From: JANNSW01 sp031431235
Lineage (GTDB): Bacteria; Pseudomonadota; Alphaproteobacteria; Rhizobiales; Hyphomicrobiaceae
DNA length: 16,521 bases
NCBI GenBank assembly: GCA_031431235.1
Contig: JANPDA010000068.1
Coordinates: 1-16,521 of the forward strand
Direction of reading: 5' to 3'
Shown: positions 1 to 6,732 of the stretch, piece by piece
How positions within the stretch are numbered: the first letter of the stretch is position 1
How the letters are laid out: every line of letters begins with the position of its first letter
Position numbers and translations under genes: made by a program
The notes under the pieces: model-generated
Seen by the model: the letters and a program-made list of their open reading frames with translations, nothing else
Told to the model about the DNA's origin: nothing
Database searches by the model: none

Positions 1-50
1 CCCCGCGGCTCCCGGGGAAACGGGAATCGAATGAATGCGCCAGAACACTA
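1..50 (+). repeat. Right-end fragment of the 130-bp double-hairpin repeat (partial or diverged copy)
   Basis: Bases 22-50 match the right end of the full repeat copies at 2796-2925 and 12022-12151: the block GAATCGAATGAATG, then a GC-rich dinucleotide stretch, then GAACACTA. The bases before position 22 do not match the full copies. They form a short GC hairpin of their own (CCCCG at 1-5 pairing with CGGGG at 13-17), so this copy is either recombined or truncated on its left. The fragment contains the GGGA-like ribosome site and the ATG used here as the start of the ABC permease gene. Confidence 0.7.
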
Positions 51-1183
51 GCGAGACCGTTGCGACCTCGGCCCCCAACGCTGGGGCGGCAATAGCTGGA
101 CGCTCGCTCTGGCTGGACGCCTGGCTGCGCCTGAAGGCCAACCGTGCGGCGGTCGCGAGCGTGATCTACCTCCTCCTGGTGACGCTCGCCTGCCTGCTCG
201 GACCGCTGCTTGCGCCGCATCCCTTCGACGCGGTCTATTCCGACTTCGTCAAGGTGCCGGCGAGTCTGGATCGCTATCCGCAACCGGGCGGGCTCGATGC
301 GCCGCTGAAGGACGCCCTCAAACGCGCCCGCCTCGACCTCGTCGATTGGCACGAGCAGGGAGGCGAGGCGATCATCCGCGTCAAAGCTGCAAAGCCCATC
401 GACGAGCGGGTTGTGCGCTATCTCGATCGCTCTGCTAGCCTGGAATCGACCCGCGTGCTCGAGCGCTCGAGCGACGGCCTCGCAATGACGCTCGCGGCCC
501 GCGTCGAGCGCCATCTGTTCCTGTTCGGCACCGACGCCAATGGCCGCGACCTGTTCACCCGCTCACTGATCGCGGGCCGGGTCAGCCTGTCGATCGGGCT
601 TCTCGCCGGTCTCGTCGCCATCGTGATCGGCGTCGCCTATGGCGCGATCGCGGGCTTTGCCGGCGGGCGCGTCGACGCCGTGATGATGCGCATCGTCGAC
701 ATCCTCTACGCGCTTCCCTTCATCTTCTTCGTCATCATGCTGGTCGTGTTCTTCGGACGTAACTTCGTGCTGATGTTCCTGGCGGTCGGCGCCGTGCTCT
801 GGCTCGACATGGCCCGCATCGTGCGGGGACAAACACTCTCGATCCGCCGCCAGGAATATGTCCAGGCCGCCGAGGCGCTCGGTGTCAGCCGGGCCGGCAT
901 CCTCTGGCGCCACGTCGTCCCCAACACGCTGGGTCCGGTGGTCGTCTACATGACGCTGCTGGTGCCGCAGGTGATCATCCTGGAAAGCTTCCTCTCGTTC
1001 CTGGGGCTCGGCGTGCAGGAGCCGATGACGAGTTGGGGCGTGCTGATCGCCCAGGGCGCCAAGAGCATCCCGTCCGCCACCTGGATGCTGCTGTATCCCT
1101 CGATCCTGCTGACGACGACACTGTTTGCGCTCAACTTCATCGGCGACGGGTTGCGCGATGCGCTCGACCCCAAGGACCGGTGA
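35..1183 (+). CDS. OppC/DppC-type peptide ABC transporter permease
   Basis: This is an inner-membrane permease subunit of a peptide or nickel type ABC importer, 382 residues. A first membrane segment is at about 38-60. An unusually long periplasmic stretch (about 62-160) follows, then the family block GTDANGRDLFTRSL (165-178), five more hydrophobic segments, and the EAA loop EYVQAAEALG (274-283) that docks on the ATPase. The ending EPMTSWG...DGLRDALDP is typical of DppC/OppC. Usual family length is about 300; the extra length is the periplasmic insert. An in-frame TGA at 32-34 stops the frame just before ATG 35, so this is the first possible start, and it lies inside a repeat end. The next in-frame Met is residue 151, too late. 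The ATPase gene follows after 4 bases. The partner permease and binding protein should lie off the left edge. Confidence 0.92.
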   Translation: MRQNTSETVATSAPNAGAAIAGRSLWLDAWLRLKANRAAVASVIYLLLVTLACLLGPLLAPHPFDAVYSDFVKVPASLDRYPQPGGLDAPLKDALKRARLDLVDWHEQGGEAIIRVKAAKPIDERVVRYLDRSASLESTRVLERSSDGLAMTLAARVERHLFLFGTDANGRDLFTRSLIAGRVSLSIGLLAGLVAIVIGVAYGAIAGFAGGRVDAVMMRIVDILYALPFIFFVIMLVVFFGRNFVLMFLAVGAVLWLDMARIVRGQTLSIRRQEYVQAAEALGVSRAGILWRHVVPNTLGPVVVYMTLLVPQVIILESFLSFLGLGVQEPMTSWGVLIAQGAKSIPSATWMLLYPSILLTTTLFALNFIGDGLRDALDPKDR

Positions 1184-1187
1184 GCCG

Positions 1188-2798
1188 ATGCCGGACGAGA
1201 CGCCCATCCTCGCGATCGGCCAACTGCAGGTCCGCTTCCGCACCCCCGATGGCGAGGTCGAGGCCGTCAAGGGCGCGTCGCTCACGGTCGCTTCCGGCGA
1301 GACGATTGCAGTCGTTGGCGAATCGGGGTCGGGCAAGAGCCAGTTGATGATGGCCGCGATGGGACTGCTGGCCCAGAACGGATCAGCGACGGGCTCGGTC
1401 CGCTACCGCGGCACCGAGATCCTCGGCCTCTCCACGACTGCGCTCAACCGCATCCGCGGCCGGCATCTGGCCATGATCTTCCAGGAGCCGATGACCTCGC
1501 TCGATCCACTCTATCCGATCGGCGAGCAGGTGGCCGAGCCGATCCGCACCCATCAGCGGCTCGGGCACGCGCACGCTCGCAGGCGGGTGCTCGAGCTGCT
1601 CGACCTCGTTCGCATTCCCGATGCCGCGAGCCGGCTCGGTGCCTACCCGCACGAGCTGTCGGGCGGCCAGCGCCAGCGCGTGATGATCGCCATGGCGATT
1701 GCCAACGACCCGGACGTGTTGATTGCCGACGAGCCCACGACCGCCCTCGACGTCACCATCCAGGCTGAAATCCTCGCGCTCCTCGCCGACCTCCAGCGCC
1801 GCCTCGGCATGGGCCTCGTGCTCATCACGCACGATCTCGGCATCGTCAGGCGCATCGCCAGCCGTGTCGCAGTCATGCGCCGCGGCGAGATCGTGGAGGA
1901 AGGCGCGACCGCCTCGGTGTTTGCAGCACCACGGCATGCCTACACGAGAGCGCTCATCGATGCCGAGCCAGCTGGCCGCAAGCTCGTGCCCGCAGGCTCT
2001 GCCACCATGCTCTCGGGCGATCGGGTCAGTGTCGCCTTCAAGCTCGGCGGACGCTGGCTCGGCGGCGGCACGCGAACCCTGCAGGCGGTCGACAGCGTGA
2101 GCCTGACGCTCAAGGAGCGCCAGACCGTCGGCGTGGTCGGCGAATCGGGCTCCGGCAAATCCACGCTCGCCCGCGCGCTGCTGCGGCTGCTGCCCTCGAC
2201 CGGCACCATCACGTTTCACGGGCGCGACATCACGCACACGACTGCTGCCGCGTTGCGTCCGTTGCGGCGCGAGCTGCAGATCGTGCTGCAGGACCCGTTC
2301 GGCTCGCTCTCGCCGCGCATGACTGTCGGGCAGATCGTGACCGAGGGCCTCGATGTGCATGAGCCCGGCATCGGCCGGGACGCACGCTCCGAGCGCGCGG
2401 TCGCAGCGTTGCGCGAGGTCGAGCTCGGTCCTGCCTTTCGCAATCGCTATCCCCACGAGCTGTCGGGTGGCCAACGCCAGCGCGTCGCGATTGCTCGCGC
2501 CATCGTGCTGCGGCCGAAAGTCCTCGTGCTCGACGAGCCGACTTCCGCGCTCGACCGGCAGGTGCAGAAGGCGATCATCGAGCTGCTGCGCCGGCTGCAG
2601 GCAGAGCTCGGTCTCGCCTATCTGCTCATCACCCACGATCTCGCGGTGGTGCGGGCGATGGCCGATCACATCATCGTCATGAAGGAGGGGCGAATGGTCG
2701 AGGAAGGCAGCCCCGATCAGATTTTCGGCGCCCCACGGCAGGCCTACACGCAACGCCTCGTCACCGCTGCGCTGCTATCGGCCTCGCACACGCCCTAG
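1188..2798 (+). CDS. Fused double-domain ABC transporter ATPase (peptide importer, YejF/DppDF type)
   Basis: This protein supplies ATP hydrolysis for the adjacent permease. At 536 residues it carries two complete nucleotide-binding domains in one chain, replacing the usual separate DppD and DppF. Domain 1 has Walker A GESGSGKS (44-51), signature LSGGQRQR (157-164), Walker B VLIADEP (177-183) and switch ITHD. Domain 2 has GESGSGKST (318-326), LSGGQRQR (425-432), VLVLDEP (445-451) and ITHD (481-484). Both sites look catalytically intact; the residue after the first Walker A Lys-Ser is Gln rather than Thr. ATG 1188 is preferred to the upstream in-frame ATG at 1125, which lies deep inside the permease gene. 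ATG 1188 follows the permease stop by 4 bases and has AAGGA at 1172-1176. The stop codon TAG is the first three bases of the repeat at 2796. Confidence 0.95.
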   Translation: MPDETPILAIGQLQVRFRTPDGEVEAVKGASLTVASGETIAVVGESGSGKSQLMMAAMGLLAQNGSATGSVRYRGTEILGLSTTALNRIRGRHLAMIFQEPMTSLDPLYPIGEQVAEPIRTHQRLGHAHARRRVLELLDLVRIPDAASRLGAYPHELSGGQRQRVMIAMAIANDPDVLIADEPTTALDVTIQAEILALLADLQRRLGMGLVLITHDLGIVRRIASRVAVMRRGEIVEEGATASVFAAPRHAYTRALIDAEPAGRKLVPAGSATMLSGDRVSVAFKLGGRWLGGGTRTLQAVDSVSLTLKERQTVGVVGESGSGKSTLARALLRLLPSTGTITFHGRDITHTTAAALRPLRRELQIVLQDPFGSLSPRMTVGQIVTEGLDVHEPGIGRDARSERAVAALREVELGPAFRNRYPHELSGGQRQRVAIARAIVLRPKVLVLDEPTSALDRQVQKAIIELLRRLQAELGLAYLLITHDLAVVRAMADHIIVMKEGRMVEEGSPDQIFGAPRQAYTQRLVTAALLSASHTP

Positions 2799-2925
2799 TG
2801 TTCCGACTCATTCATTCGGTACCCCAAATGAATGGCCAGCCCACTAGCTACCTCCTTGTTTGTGTTCCGCCTTTCCATTCATTGATCCAGCCTCGCCGGA
2901 ATCGAATGAATGGGCCGGAACACTA
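2796..2925. repeat. 130-bp double-hairpin repeat with inverted ends, copy 1 (MITE/BIME-like)
   Basis: The ends are inverted: TAGTGTTCCG at 2796-2805 and CGGAACACTA at 2916-2925. The similarity extends to about 24 bases with three mismatches. Inside, AATGAATGG (2827-2835) is the exact complement of CCATTCATT (2875-2883). The element is also two hairpins in tandem: the left part (2796 to about 2846) runs from TAGTG to CACTA, and the right part (about 2862-2925) again begins GTGTTCCG and ends CGGAACAC. It differs from the copy at 12022-12151 at about 10 of 130 positions, with no length change. CTAG stands at both outer edges, compatible with a TA target duplication. No transposase is encoded. 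It sits between two convergent genes and overlaps the ends of both. Confidence 0.9.
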
Positions 2926-4135
2926 GCCGCAGCACCAACAGCGCAAACAGGAACGCAATGAAGAGGGCACCCGAGGAAACGAGCGCGACAACGCCGAGCC
3001 CGTGTGCCTCGAACACGGGGCCCATCGATCCGGCGCCGAGCGCGAAGCCGGCATAGGTCATCGCCGCATAGAGCGCGAGCACGCTGCCGCGCTGAGGTGG
3101 GGAGGCCGCCGCAAAGGCAGCAACCAACGAGGTCAGGCTCAGATTGTTGAAAATACCCAGGCAAATGCACCAGGCAATGAAGGTGATGGATGAGCCGAGC
3201 GCCAACGGCAGCAGCAGATAAATGCCCGAGCACGACAGAAGGGCCACAACCAGCATTCGCCAGGGCGTGAGCCGGTCGATCAGACGCGCGTTCAACCCGC
3301 CAACCAGGAAACCAGCGCCATAGCCGACCGCCAGCAAGCTCGCCGCCGACGCGTCGCCGCCAAAGAGCTGCCGATAGGCCGCACCCCAATAGGGGTAGCA
3401 GCCATAGAACGCGAACATCATGAAGATGCACGCGACGAGCAGCGGTCGCACGGTCGGCACCGCAATGGCAGCCGCATGAGAGGCGAGATACCCGGCGCGT
3501 AGGCCAGACGCCCGTGGCACCGGCAACCCGAGATCGAGCAGCGCCGCGAGCACTGCGGCCGCAGCCACCACACCATAGGCACCGCGCCAGCCGAGCGTGT
3601 CGCCGAGCTCGGCGACGAATGGCTGCAGCAAGAAGCTCACCGACCAACCGAGCAGCACCAGCCCGAGCAGGCGCGCCCGCTCGGATTCGGCCGCGATGTC
3701 GCTAGCGATGGCATAGGTGGTCGGCAGCAGAATGCCATTCACCGCGCCCGCCGCCGCAAAGGCGACCGCAAACAGCAGCGCGGTTGGCGCAAGCGCCACG
3801 CCGAGCACCGCCAGGGCGAGCAGCAGAAGACCTGAAATCAGCACATTGCGCCGCGGATACCGGTCGAGGAAGGGTGCTGCGAGCGCGGCCATCACGCCAG
3901 TGGCTAGGCTGCCGCCGGCGACCGAGGCGCCGATCGTGCTTGCCGTCACACCGAGGTCGCGGGCCATATCCGGCAGCAGCGGCGAGACGATGAACATCTG
4001 TGAGCCAACCACCGCAACGCCGAGCATGAGCGGGCCGACGACCGTCAAGCGGAGGGTTGTCGGGAGCGATTGCGCCGAGGTGTCAGCAGAATGCAGCATC
4101 GGTGATTGCGATCTCGAGCTGGGCGCGAGCACCAT
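2879..4135 (-). CDS. MFS transporter, AraJ-like efflux type
   Basis: This is a 12-segment inner-membrane proton-driven transporter of the major facilitator superfamily, 418 residues from ATG 4135. Segment 1 is at about 32-52. The motif A region between segments 2 and 3 is APFLDRYPRR (87-96). A polar central loop is at about 205-228, and the second half repeats the six-segment pattern. The family is mostly drug or sugar efflux; the substrate cannot be predicted. ATG 4135 was chosen because GAAGG stands 10 bases upstream; GTG 4168 and ATG 4099 are alternatives. The last 15 residues, from Leu404 through the stop, are encoded by the repeat at 2796-2925. The natural C-terminus was therefore probably replaced when the repeat arrived. 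It is convergent with the ABC ATPase gene and divergent from the toxin-antitoxin pair. Confidence 0.88.
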   Translation of the reverse strand: MVLAPSSRSQSPMLHSADTSAQSLPTTLRLTVVGPLMLGVAVVGSQMFIVSPLLPDMARDLGVTASTIGASVAGGSLATGVMAALAAPFLDRYPRRNVLISGLLLLALAVLGVALAPTALLFAVAFAAAGAVNGILLPTTYAIASDIAAESERARLLGLVLLGWSVSFLLQPFVAELGDTLGWRGAYGVVAAAAVLAALLDLGLPVPRASGLRAGYLASHAAAIAVPTVRPLLVACIFMMFAFYGCYPYWGAAYRQLFGGDASAASLLAVGYGAGFLVGGLNARLIDRLTPWRMLVVALLSCSGIYLLLPLALGSSITFIAWCICLGIFNNLSLTSLVAAFAAASPPQRGSVLALYAAMTYAGFALGAGSMGPVFEAHGLGVVALVSSGALFIAFLFALLVLRLVFRPIHSIPARLDQ

Positions 4136-4196
4136 AGCCGAGCTGCCTTCACCACGTGCGGGGCACACTGCCGCTGGTGCGCTGGCCGTTGCCGGA

Positions 4197-4240
4197 CCGC
4201 CCGGCCCCCTCCGCTATGCATCGCGACGAACATGCAAGGG
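4197..4240 (+). repeat. 44-bp direct repeat, left copy
   Basis: This block matches 4934-4977 at 41 of 44 positions, exactly 737 bases apart, with no gap. It contains CTCCGCTATGCATCGCG followed by CGAACATGCAA. TGCAT and ATGCA inside it are inverted around about 10 bases, so it could form a weak stem. The two copies bracket the toxin-antitoxin genes precisely. The right copy forms the leader of gatB and includes part of its ribosome site; the left copy is in the divergent space between the MFS gene and the toxin-antitoxin genes. Confidence 0.88.
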
Positions 4241-4254
4241 TCCGGCTCGTCTGG

Positions 4255-4273
4255 CTCGGGGTCTGACCCCGAG
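4255..4273. promoter_or_regulatory. Perfect 8-bp GC hairpin in the divergent intergenic region
   Basis: CTCGGGGT (4255-4262) pairs fully with ACCCCGAG (4266-4273) around a three-base loop. There is no T-run on either side, so a classical intrinsic terminator is not supported. It lies 80 bases before the antitoxin start and 120 bases before the MFS start. It could be a dimer-binding operator, a transcript stem, or part of the mobile unit delimited by the 44-bp repeats. The right-hand repeat copy is not followed by such a stem. Confidence 0.5.
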
Positions 4274-4339
4274 GGATCGCCGACTGGGCCTCGACCGCTT
4301 GGCGGGCACTCTGCCGCTGGCGGGCAGCCAATTCCGTGC

Positions 4340-4345
4340 TAGAAT
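4340..4345 (+). promoter_or_regulatory. Candidate -10 box of the toxin-antitoxin operon
   Basis: TAGAAT at 4340-4345 is a close match to the TATAAT consensus in an otherwise GC-rich stretch. The expected start of transcription, about 7 bases further on, falls at 4352-4353, which is the A of the antitoxin ATG. A leaderless message is therefore possible, and no ribosome site is visible before that ATG. The -35 side (CTGGCG at 4317-4322 with 17-base spacing) is a poor match, so the call rests on the -10 alone. Confidence 0.4.
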
Positions 4346-4352
4346 ATGCCGT

Positions 4353-4598
4353 ATGACCAGGATGCAAGCCATCTCCCGTTTCACAGAGCTCGTGCCAAAG
4401 CTCTCAGACGAGCAGCTCGAATCAATTCTCGAGTTGTCGGGCTATCTCGCTCAGTCGGAGGATCGCGGCGATCCGAGCGAGGAGCAGCGCGCCTCGATCG
4501 CCGCCGGGCTCCGCGATCTCCGCGAAGGACGTCTCGTCGACGCTGAAATCGTTCACGCCGACATCGCTTCCAGGATCGCCAAAGCCCGCGGCGGATGA
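4353..4598 (+). CDS. Probable ParD-like type II antitoxin
   Basis: This is a small acidic protein of 81 residues in the antitoxin position: it lies upstream of, and overlaps by 4 bases (ATGA), a ParE-like toxin gene. The N-terminal half (about 5-35) is predicted helical. The second half, with SIAAGLRDLREGRLVDAEIV (48-67) and a following helix ending in basic residues, resembles the C-terminal toxin-binding arm of ParD/Phd-class antitoxins, where the phrase 'I..GL.D...GR.V...EV' recurs. No clear ribbon-helix-helix signature can be pointed to, so the exact family is uncertain. ATG 4353 is preferred because of the -10 box just upstream; ATG 4362 is an alternative. The same frame is open far upstream, but that part lies antisense to the MFS gene. 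Antitoxins of this kind usually repress their own promoter. Confidence 0.75.
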   Translation: MTRMQAISRFTELVPKLSDEQLESILELSGYLAQSEDRGDPSEEQRASIAAGLRDLREGRLVDAEIVHADIASRIAKARGG

Positions 4599-4885
4599 GA
4601 GTCCGCTATACCACTCACGCTCGTAACAAGCTCGATGCACAGATCGACTATTTGCTGGGCATAGGCGCGCTTCAACCGGCAATCGATCTGGACAACCGCG
4701 TGAACCGGTTCGTCGTGAATACGCTCGGGCTGTTTCCGCGCGCAGGCCGCTATTTTGCAGACCTCGACCTCTGGGAGACCTGGATACCGAGAACTAAAAT
4801 GATTGTCTGGTACCGGTTCACCGACGATGAGCTGATCGTCGTCGACGTCTGGCATACGGCACAGGATCGCTTCAATCAGGTTTAG
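4595..4885 (+). CDS. ParE/RelE-superfamily toxin
   Basis: This 96-residue protein has the size and layout of ParE/RelE toxins. It has an N-terminal strand RVRYTTHARNKLD, two helices (about 8-45), and then a beta-rich second half: FPRAGRYF, ETWIPRTKMIVWYRFTDD, and the final strand LIVVDVWHTAQDR. The last block matches the C-terminal strand of ParE, commonly written V.VL.V.H..RD. ParE members inhibit DNA gyrase and RelE members cleave mRNA on the ribosome. Similarity to ParE seems closer, but the target is not certain. The 4-base overlap with the antitoxin gene gives translational coupling. The gene ends 48 bases before the right 44-bp direct repeat. Confidence 0.87.
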   Translation: MRVRYTTHARNKLDAQIDYLLGIGALQPAIDLDNRVNRFVVNTLGLFPRAGRYFADLDLWETWIPRTKMIVWYRFTDDELIVVDVWHTAQDRFNQV

Positions 4886-4933
4886 CGCTGACCTGGGGAC
4901 GCCGCCCAATCGGTTCCCGGCCGCCCCCTTTCC

Positions 4934-4977
4934 CCGCCCGGCGCCCTCCGCTATGCATCGCGGCGAACATGCAAAGG
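4934..4977 (+). repeat. 44-bp direct repeat, right copy
   Basis: This is the partner of 4197-4240, with three mismatches (at 4943, 4963 and 4975). It forms the region just upstream of gatB, and its last bases are part of the AAAGGA ribosome site of gatB. An in-frame ATG of the gatB frame at 4969 lies inside the repeat but has no ribosome site, so it is not taken as the start. Confidence 0.88.
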
Positions 4978-4978
4978 A
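4973..4978 (+). promoter_or_regulatory. gatB: Ribosome binding site that decides the gatB start
   Basis: AAAGGA stands 8 bases before ATG 4987. The earlier in-frame ATG at 4969 precedes this site and has nothing comparable, so translation should begin at 4987, giving a 491-residue protein. Confidence 0.75.
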
Positions 4979-4986
4979 CCGACGCC

Positions 4987-6462
4987 ATGCAGGATCGCGG
5001 CAGGACCGCTGGAAAATCCGACCTGATCGAGGGAGCAAGCGGCTCCTGGGAGGTCGTGATCGGCATCGAGGCGCACGCCCAGGTGGCGTCGCGCTCCAAA
5101 CTCTTCTCCGGCGCCTCGACCGGGTTCGGCGCCGCGCCCAATAGCCATGTGAGTCTCGTCGACGCTGCGATGCCGGGCATGCTGCCTGTCATCAACGAGG
5201 AGTGCATCGCCCAGGCCGTGCGCACCGGGCTCGGCCTCGAGGCCGTGATCAACCTCACCTCGGTGTTCGACCGCAAGAACTACTTCTATCCCGACTTGCC
5301 CCAGGGCTATCAGATTTCCCAGTACAAGCAGCCGATCGTGGGCGAAGGCGCGATTGAGATCGACGTTGGCCAGGGCCCCAAGACCGTGCGCATCGAGCGC
5401 CTCCACCTCGAGCAGGATGCCGGTAAATCGATCCACGATCAGCACCCGGACTATTCCTATGTCGACCTCAATCGCTCTGGCGTCGCGCTGATGGAGATCG
5501 TGTCGCGACCCGACATGGGCTCTGCCAAGGAAGCGCAGGCCTATGTGGGCAAGCTCAGGAGCATCCTGCGCACTCTGGGCACGTCGGACGCCGACATGGA
5601 GAAGGGCAATCTGCGCGCGGACGTGAACGTGTCGGTGCGCCGCCCGGGCGCGGAGCTGGGCACACGCTGCGAGATCAAGAACGTGAACTCGATCCGCTTC
5701 ATCGGCCAGGCGATCGAGTACGAGGCCCGCCGCCAGATCGGCATCATCGAGGATGGCGGCAGCATCAAGCAGGAGACGCGACTGTTCGACGCGAAGTCGG
5801 GCGAGACGCGCTCGATGCGCTCCAAGGAGGAGGCGCACGACTATCGCTATTTCCCCGACCCCGACCTGCTGCCGCTCGAGCTGACGGCGGACTATGTCGC
5901 AAATCTGAAGAAGAGCTTGCCGGAGCTGCCCGACGCCAGGAAGGCACGGCTGATGGGCGACTACGGGCTCTCGAGCTACGACGCCGACGTGCTCGTCGCC
6001 GAGCGGTCGTCAGCCGACTACTTCGAGGCAGTCGCCCGAGGCCGCGACGGCAAGCAGGCCGCCAATTGGGTGGTGAATGAGCTGTTCGGGCGCCTCAACA
6101 AGCAGGGGCTGGGCATCGAGGCGAGCCCGATCTCGGCGGCCCAGCTCGGCAGTGTGCTCGACCTGATCGCGTCAGGCACGATCTCGGGCAAGATCGCCAA
6201 GGACGTGTTCGAGATCGTCTGGAGCGAAGGCGGCGACCCGGTGCGAATCGTCGCGGAGCGCGGCCTGGAGCAGGTCACCGACTCTGATGCAATCGAGAAG
6301 GCGGTCGAGGAGATCATCGCGGCCAACCCCGACAAGGTTGCCCAGGCCAAAGCCAAGCCCACCATGATCGGCTGGTTCGTCGGCCAGGTGATGAAGGCCT
6401 CGGGCGGCAAAGCCAATCCGGCCGCCGTCAACGAGATCCTGAAGAAGAAGCTCGGGATTTGA
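4987..6462 (+). CDS. gatB: Aspartyl/glutamyl-tRNA amidotransferase subunit B
   Basis: GatB is the kinase/transamidase subunit of the GatCAB complex. It turns Glu-tRNA(Gln) and Asp-tRNA(Asn) into Gln-tRNA and Asn-tRNA in the cytoplasm, using ammonia channelled from GatA. The protein has 491 residues, close to the usual 475-500. Family blocks in order are WEVVIGIEAHAQ (21-32), FDRKNYFYPDLPQGYQISQ (94-112), DMEKGNLRADVNVSVR (203-218), CEIKNVNSIRF (228-238) and HDYRYFPDPDLLP (284-296). The helical and YqeY-like tail ends LKKKLGI. All look intact. gatA and gatC are not in the window. The gene's leader is formed by the right 44-bp repeat, so acquisition of the toxin-antitoxin unit may have moved its original promoter away or duplicated it. 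It is convergent with the HicB-like gene, 6 bases from its end. Confidence 0.98.
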   Translation: MQDRGRTAGKSDLIEGASGSWEVVIGIEAHAQVASRSKLFSGASTGFGAAPNSHVSLVDAAMPGMLPVINEECIAQAVRTGLGLEAVINLTSVFDRKNYFYPDLPQGYQISQYKQPIVGEGAIEIDVGQGPKTVRIERLHLEQDAGKSIHDQHPDYSYVDLNRSGVALMEIVSRPDMGSAKEAQAYVGKLRSILRTLGTSDADMEKGNLRADVNVSVRRPGAELGTRCEIKNVNSIRFIGQAIEYEARRQIGIIEDGGSIKQETRLFDAKSGETRSMRSKEEAHDYRYFPDPDLLPLELTADYVANLKKSLPELPDARKARLMGDYGLSSYDADVLVAERSSADYFEAVARGRDGKQAANWVVNELFGRLNKQGLGIEASPISAAQLGSVLDLIASGTISGKIAKDVFEIVWSEGGDPVRIVAERGLEQVTDSDAIEKAVEEIIAANPDKVAQAKAKPTMIGWFVGQVMKASGGKANPAAVNEILKKKLGI

Positions 6463-6468
6463 GTGGGC

Positions 6469-6732
6469 TCATTCAACCCTGACGGTCTGCTCGGCGAGGC
6501 CTCTGCCTGCCGTCACCGGTGGCAGCGGCATGCCGTCCGCCTCCTGGATCGCGATCGCCTCGTCGACGATCTGGCACAGCTCGTCGAAGACTTGGTGCTC
6601 GTCGTCGCCGTGGCAGCCACCCAGCACGAGGCCGGGCGCGCTCCCCACATCGCACCCGCCTTCCTCGCTCCATTCGAGGATCTTAGCGCCCCAAAACAAC
6701 TGTTCCGTCTTCCCGGGCGATCGAAGCCCCAT
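6469..6732 (-). CDS. HicB-like small protein (possible orphan antitoxin)
   Basis: This is an 87-residue protein. The core, ILEWSEEGGCDVGSAPGLVLGG (18-39) followed by CHGDDEHQVFDELCQIVDEAI, resembles HicB-type partial RNase-H-fold domains. Those share a 'WSEED..FVG..PGL...HGDD...v..EL..iveE' pattern, with a beta hairpin, a loop and a long helix. HicB proteins neutralise HicA mRNA interferases, but many HicB-like proteins stand alone. No intact hicA is present next to it. No separate DNA-binding domain is visible. ATG 6732 has no clear ribosome site and follows an in-frame TGA directly, so the start is uncertain. The gene ends 6 bases from gatB, tail to tail. Recognition is from pattern memory only. 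Confidence 0.6.
   Translation of the reverse strand: MGLRSPGKTEQLFWGAKILEWSEEGGCDVGSAPGLVLGGCHGDDEHQVFDELCQIVDEAIAIQEADGMPLPPVTAGRGLAEQTVRVE

Noticed and set aside
1383..2753. 456-residue minus-strand open frame opposite the ABC ATPase
   Set aside because: It is rich in His, Arg, Asp and Gln with no domain pattern, and is fully antisense to an unmistakable double ATPase; a composition shadow of high-GC coding DNA.
3717..4352. Long open frame in front of and in frame with the antitoxin
   Set aside because: It runs antisense to the MFS gene and across the 44-bp repeat; the antitoxin has its own ATG and -10 box at the end of it.
4951..5838. 295-residue minus-strand open frame opposite gatB
   Set aside because: It is antisense to a gene with all GatB signatures; it is Ala/Arg/His rich and without motifs.
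6459..6476. Intrinsic terminator after gatB
   Set aside because: TTGAGT/ATTCAA can form a weak six-pair stem around a six-base loop, but it is AT-rich, includes a G-T pair and has no T-run.
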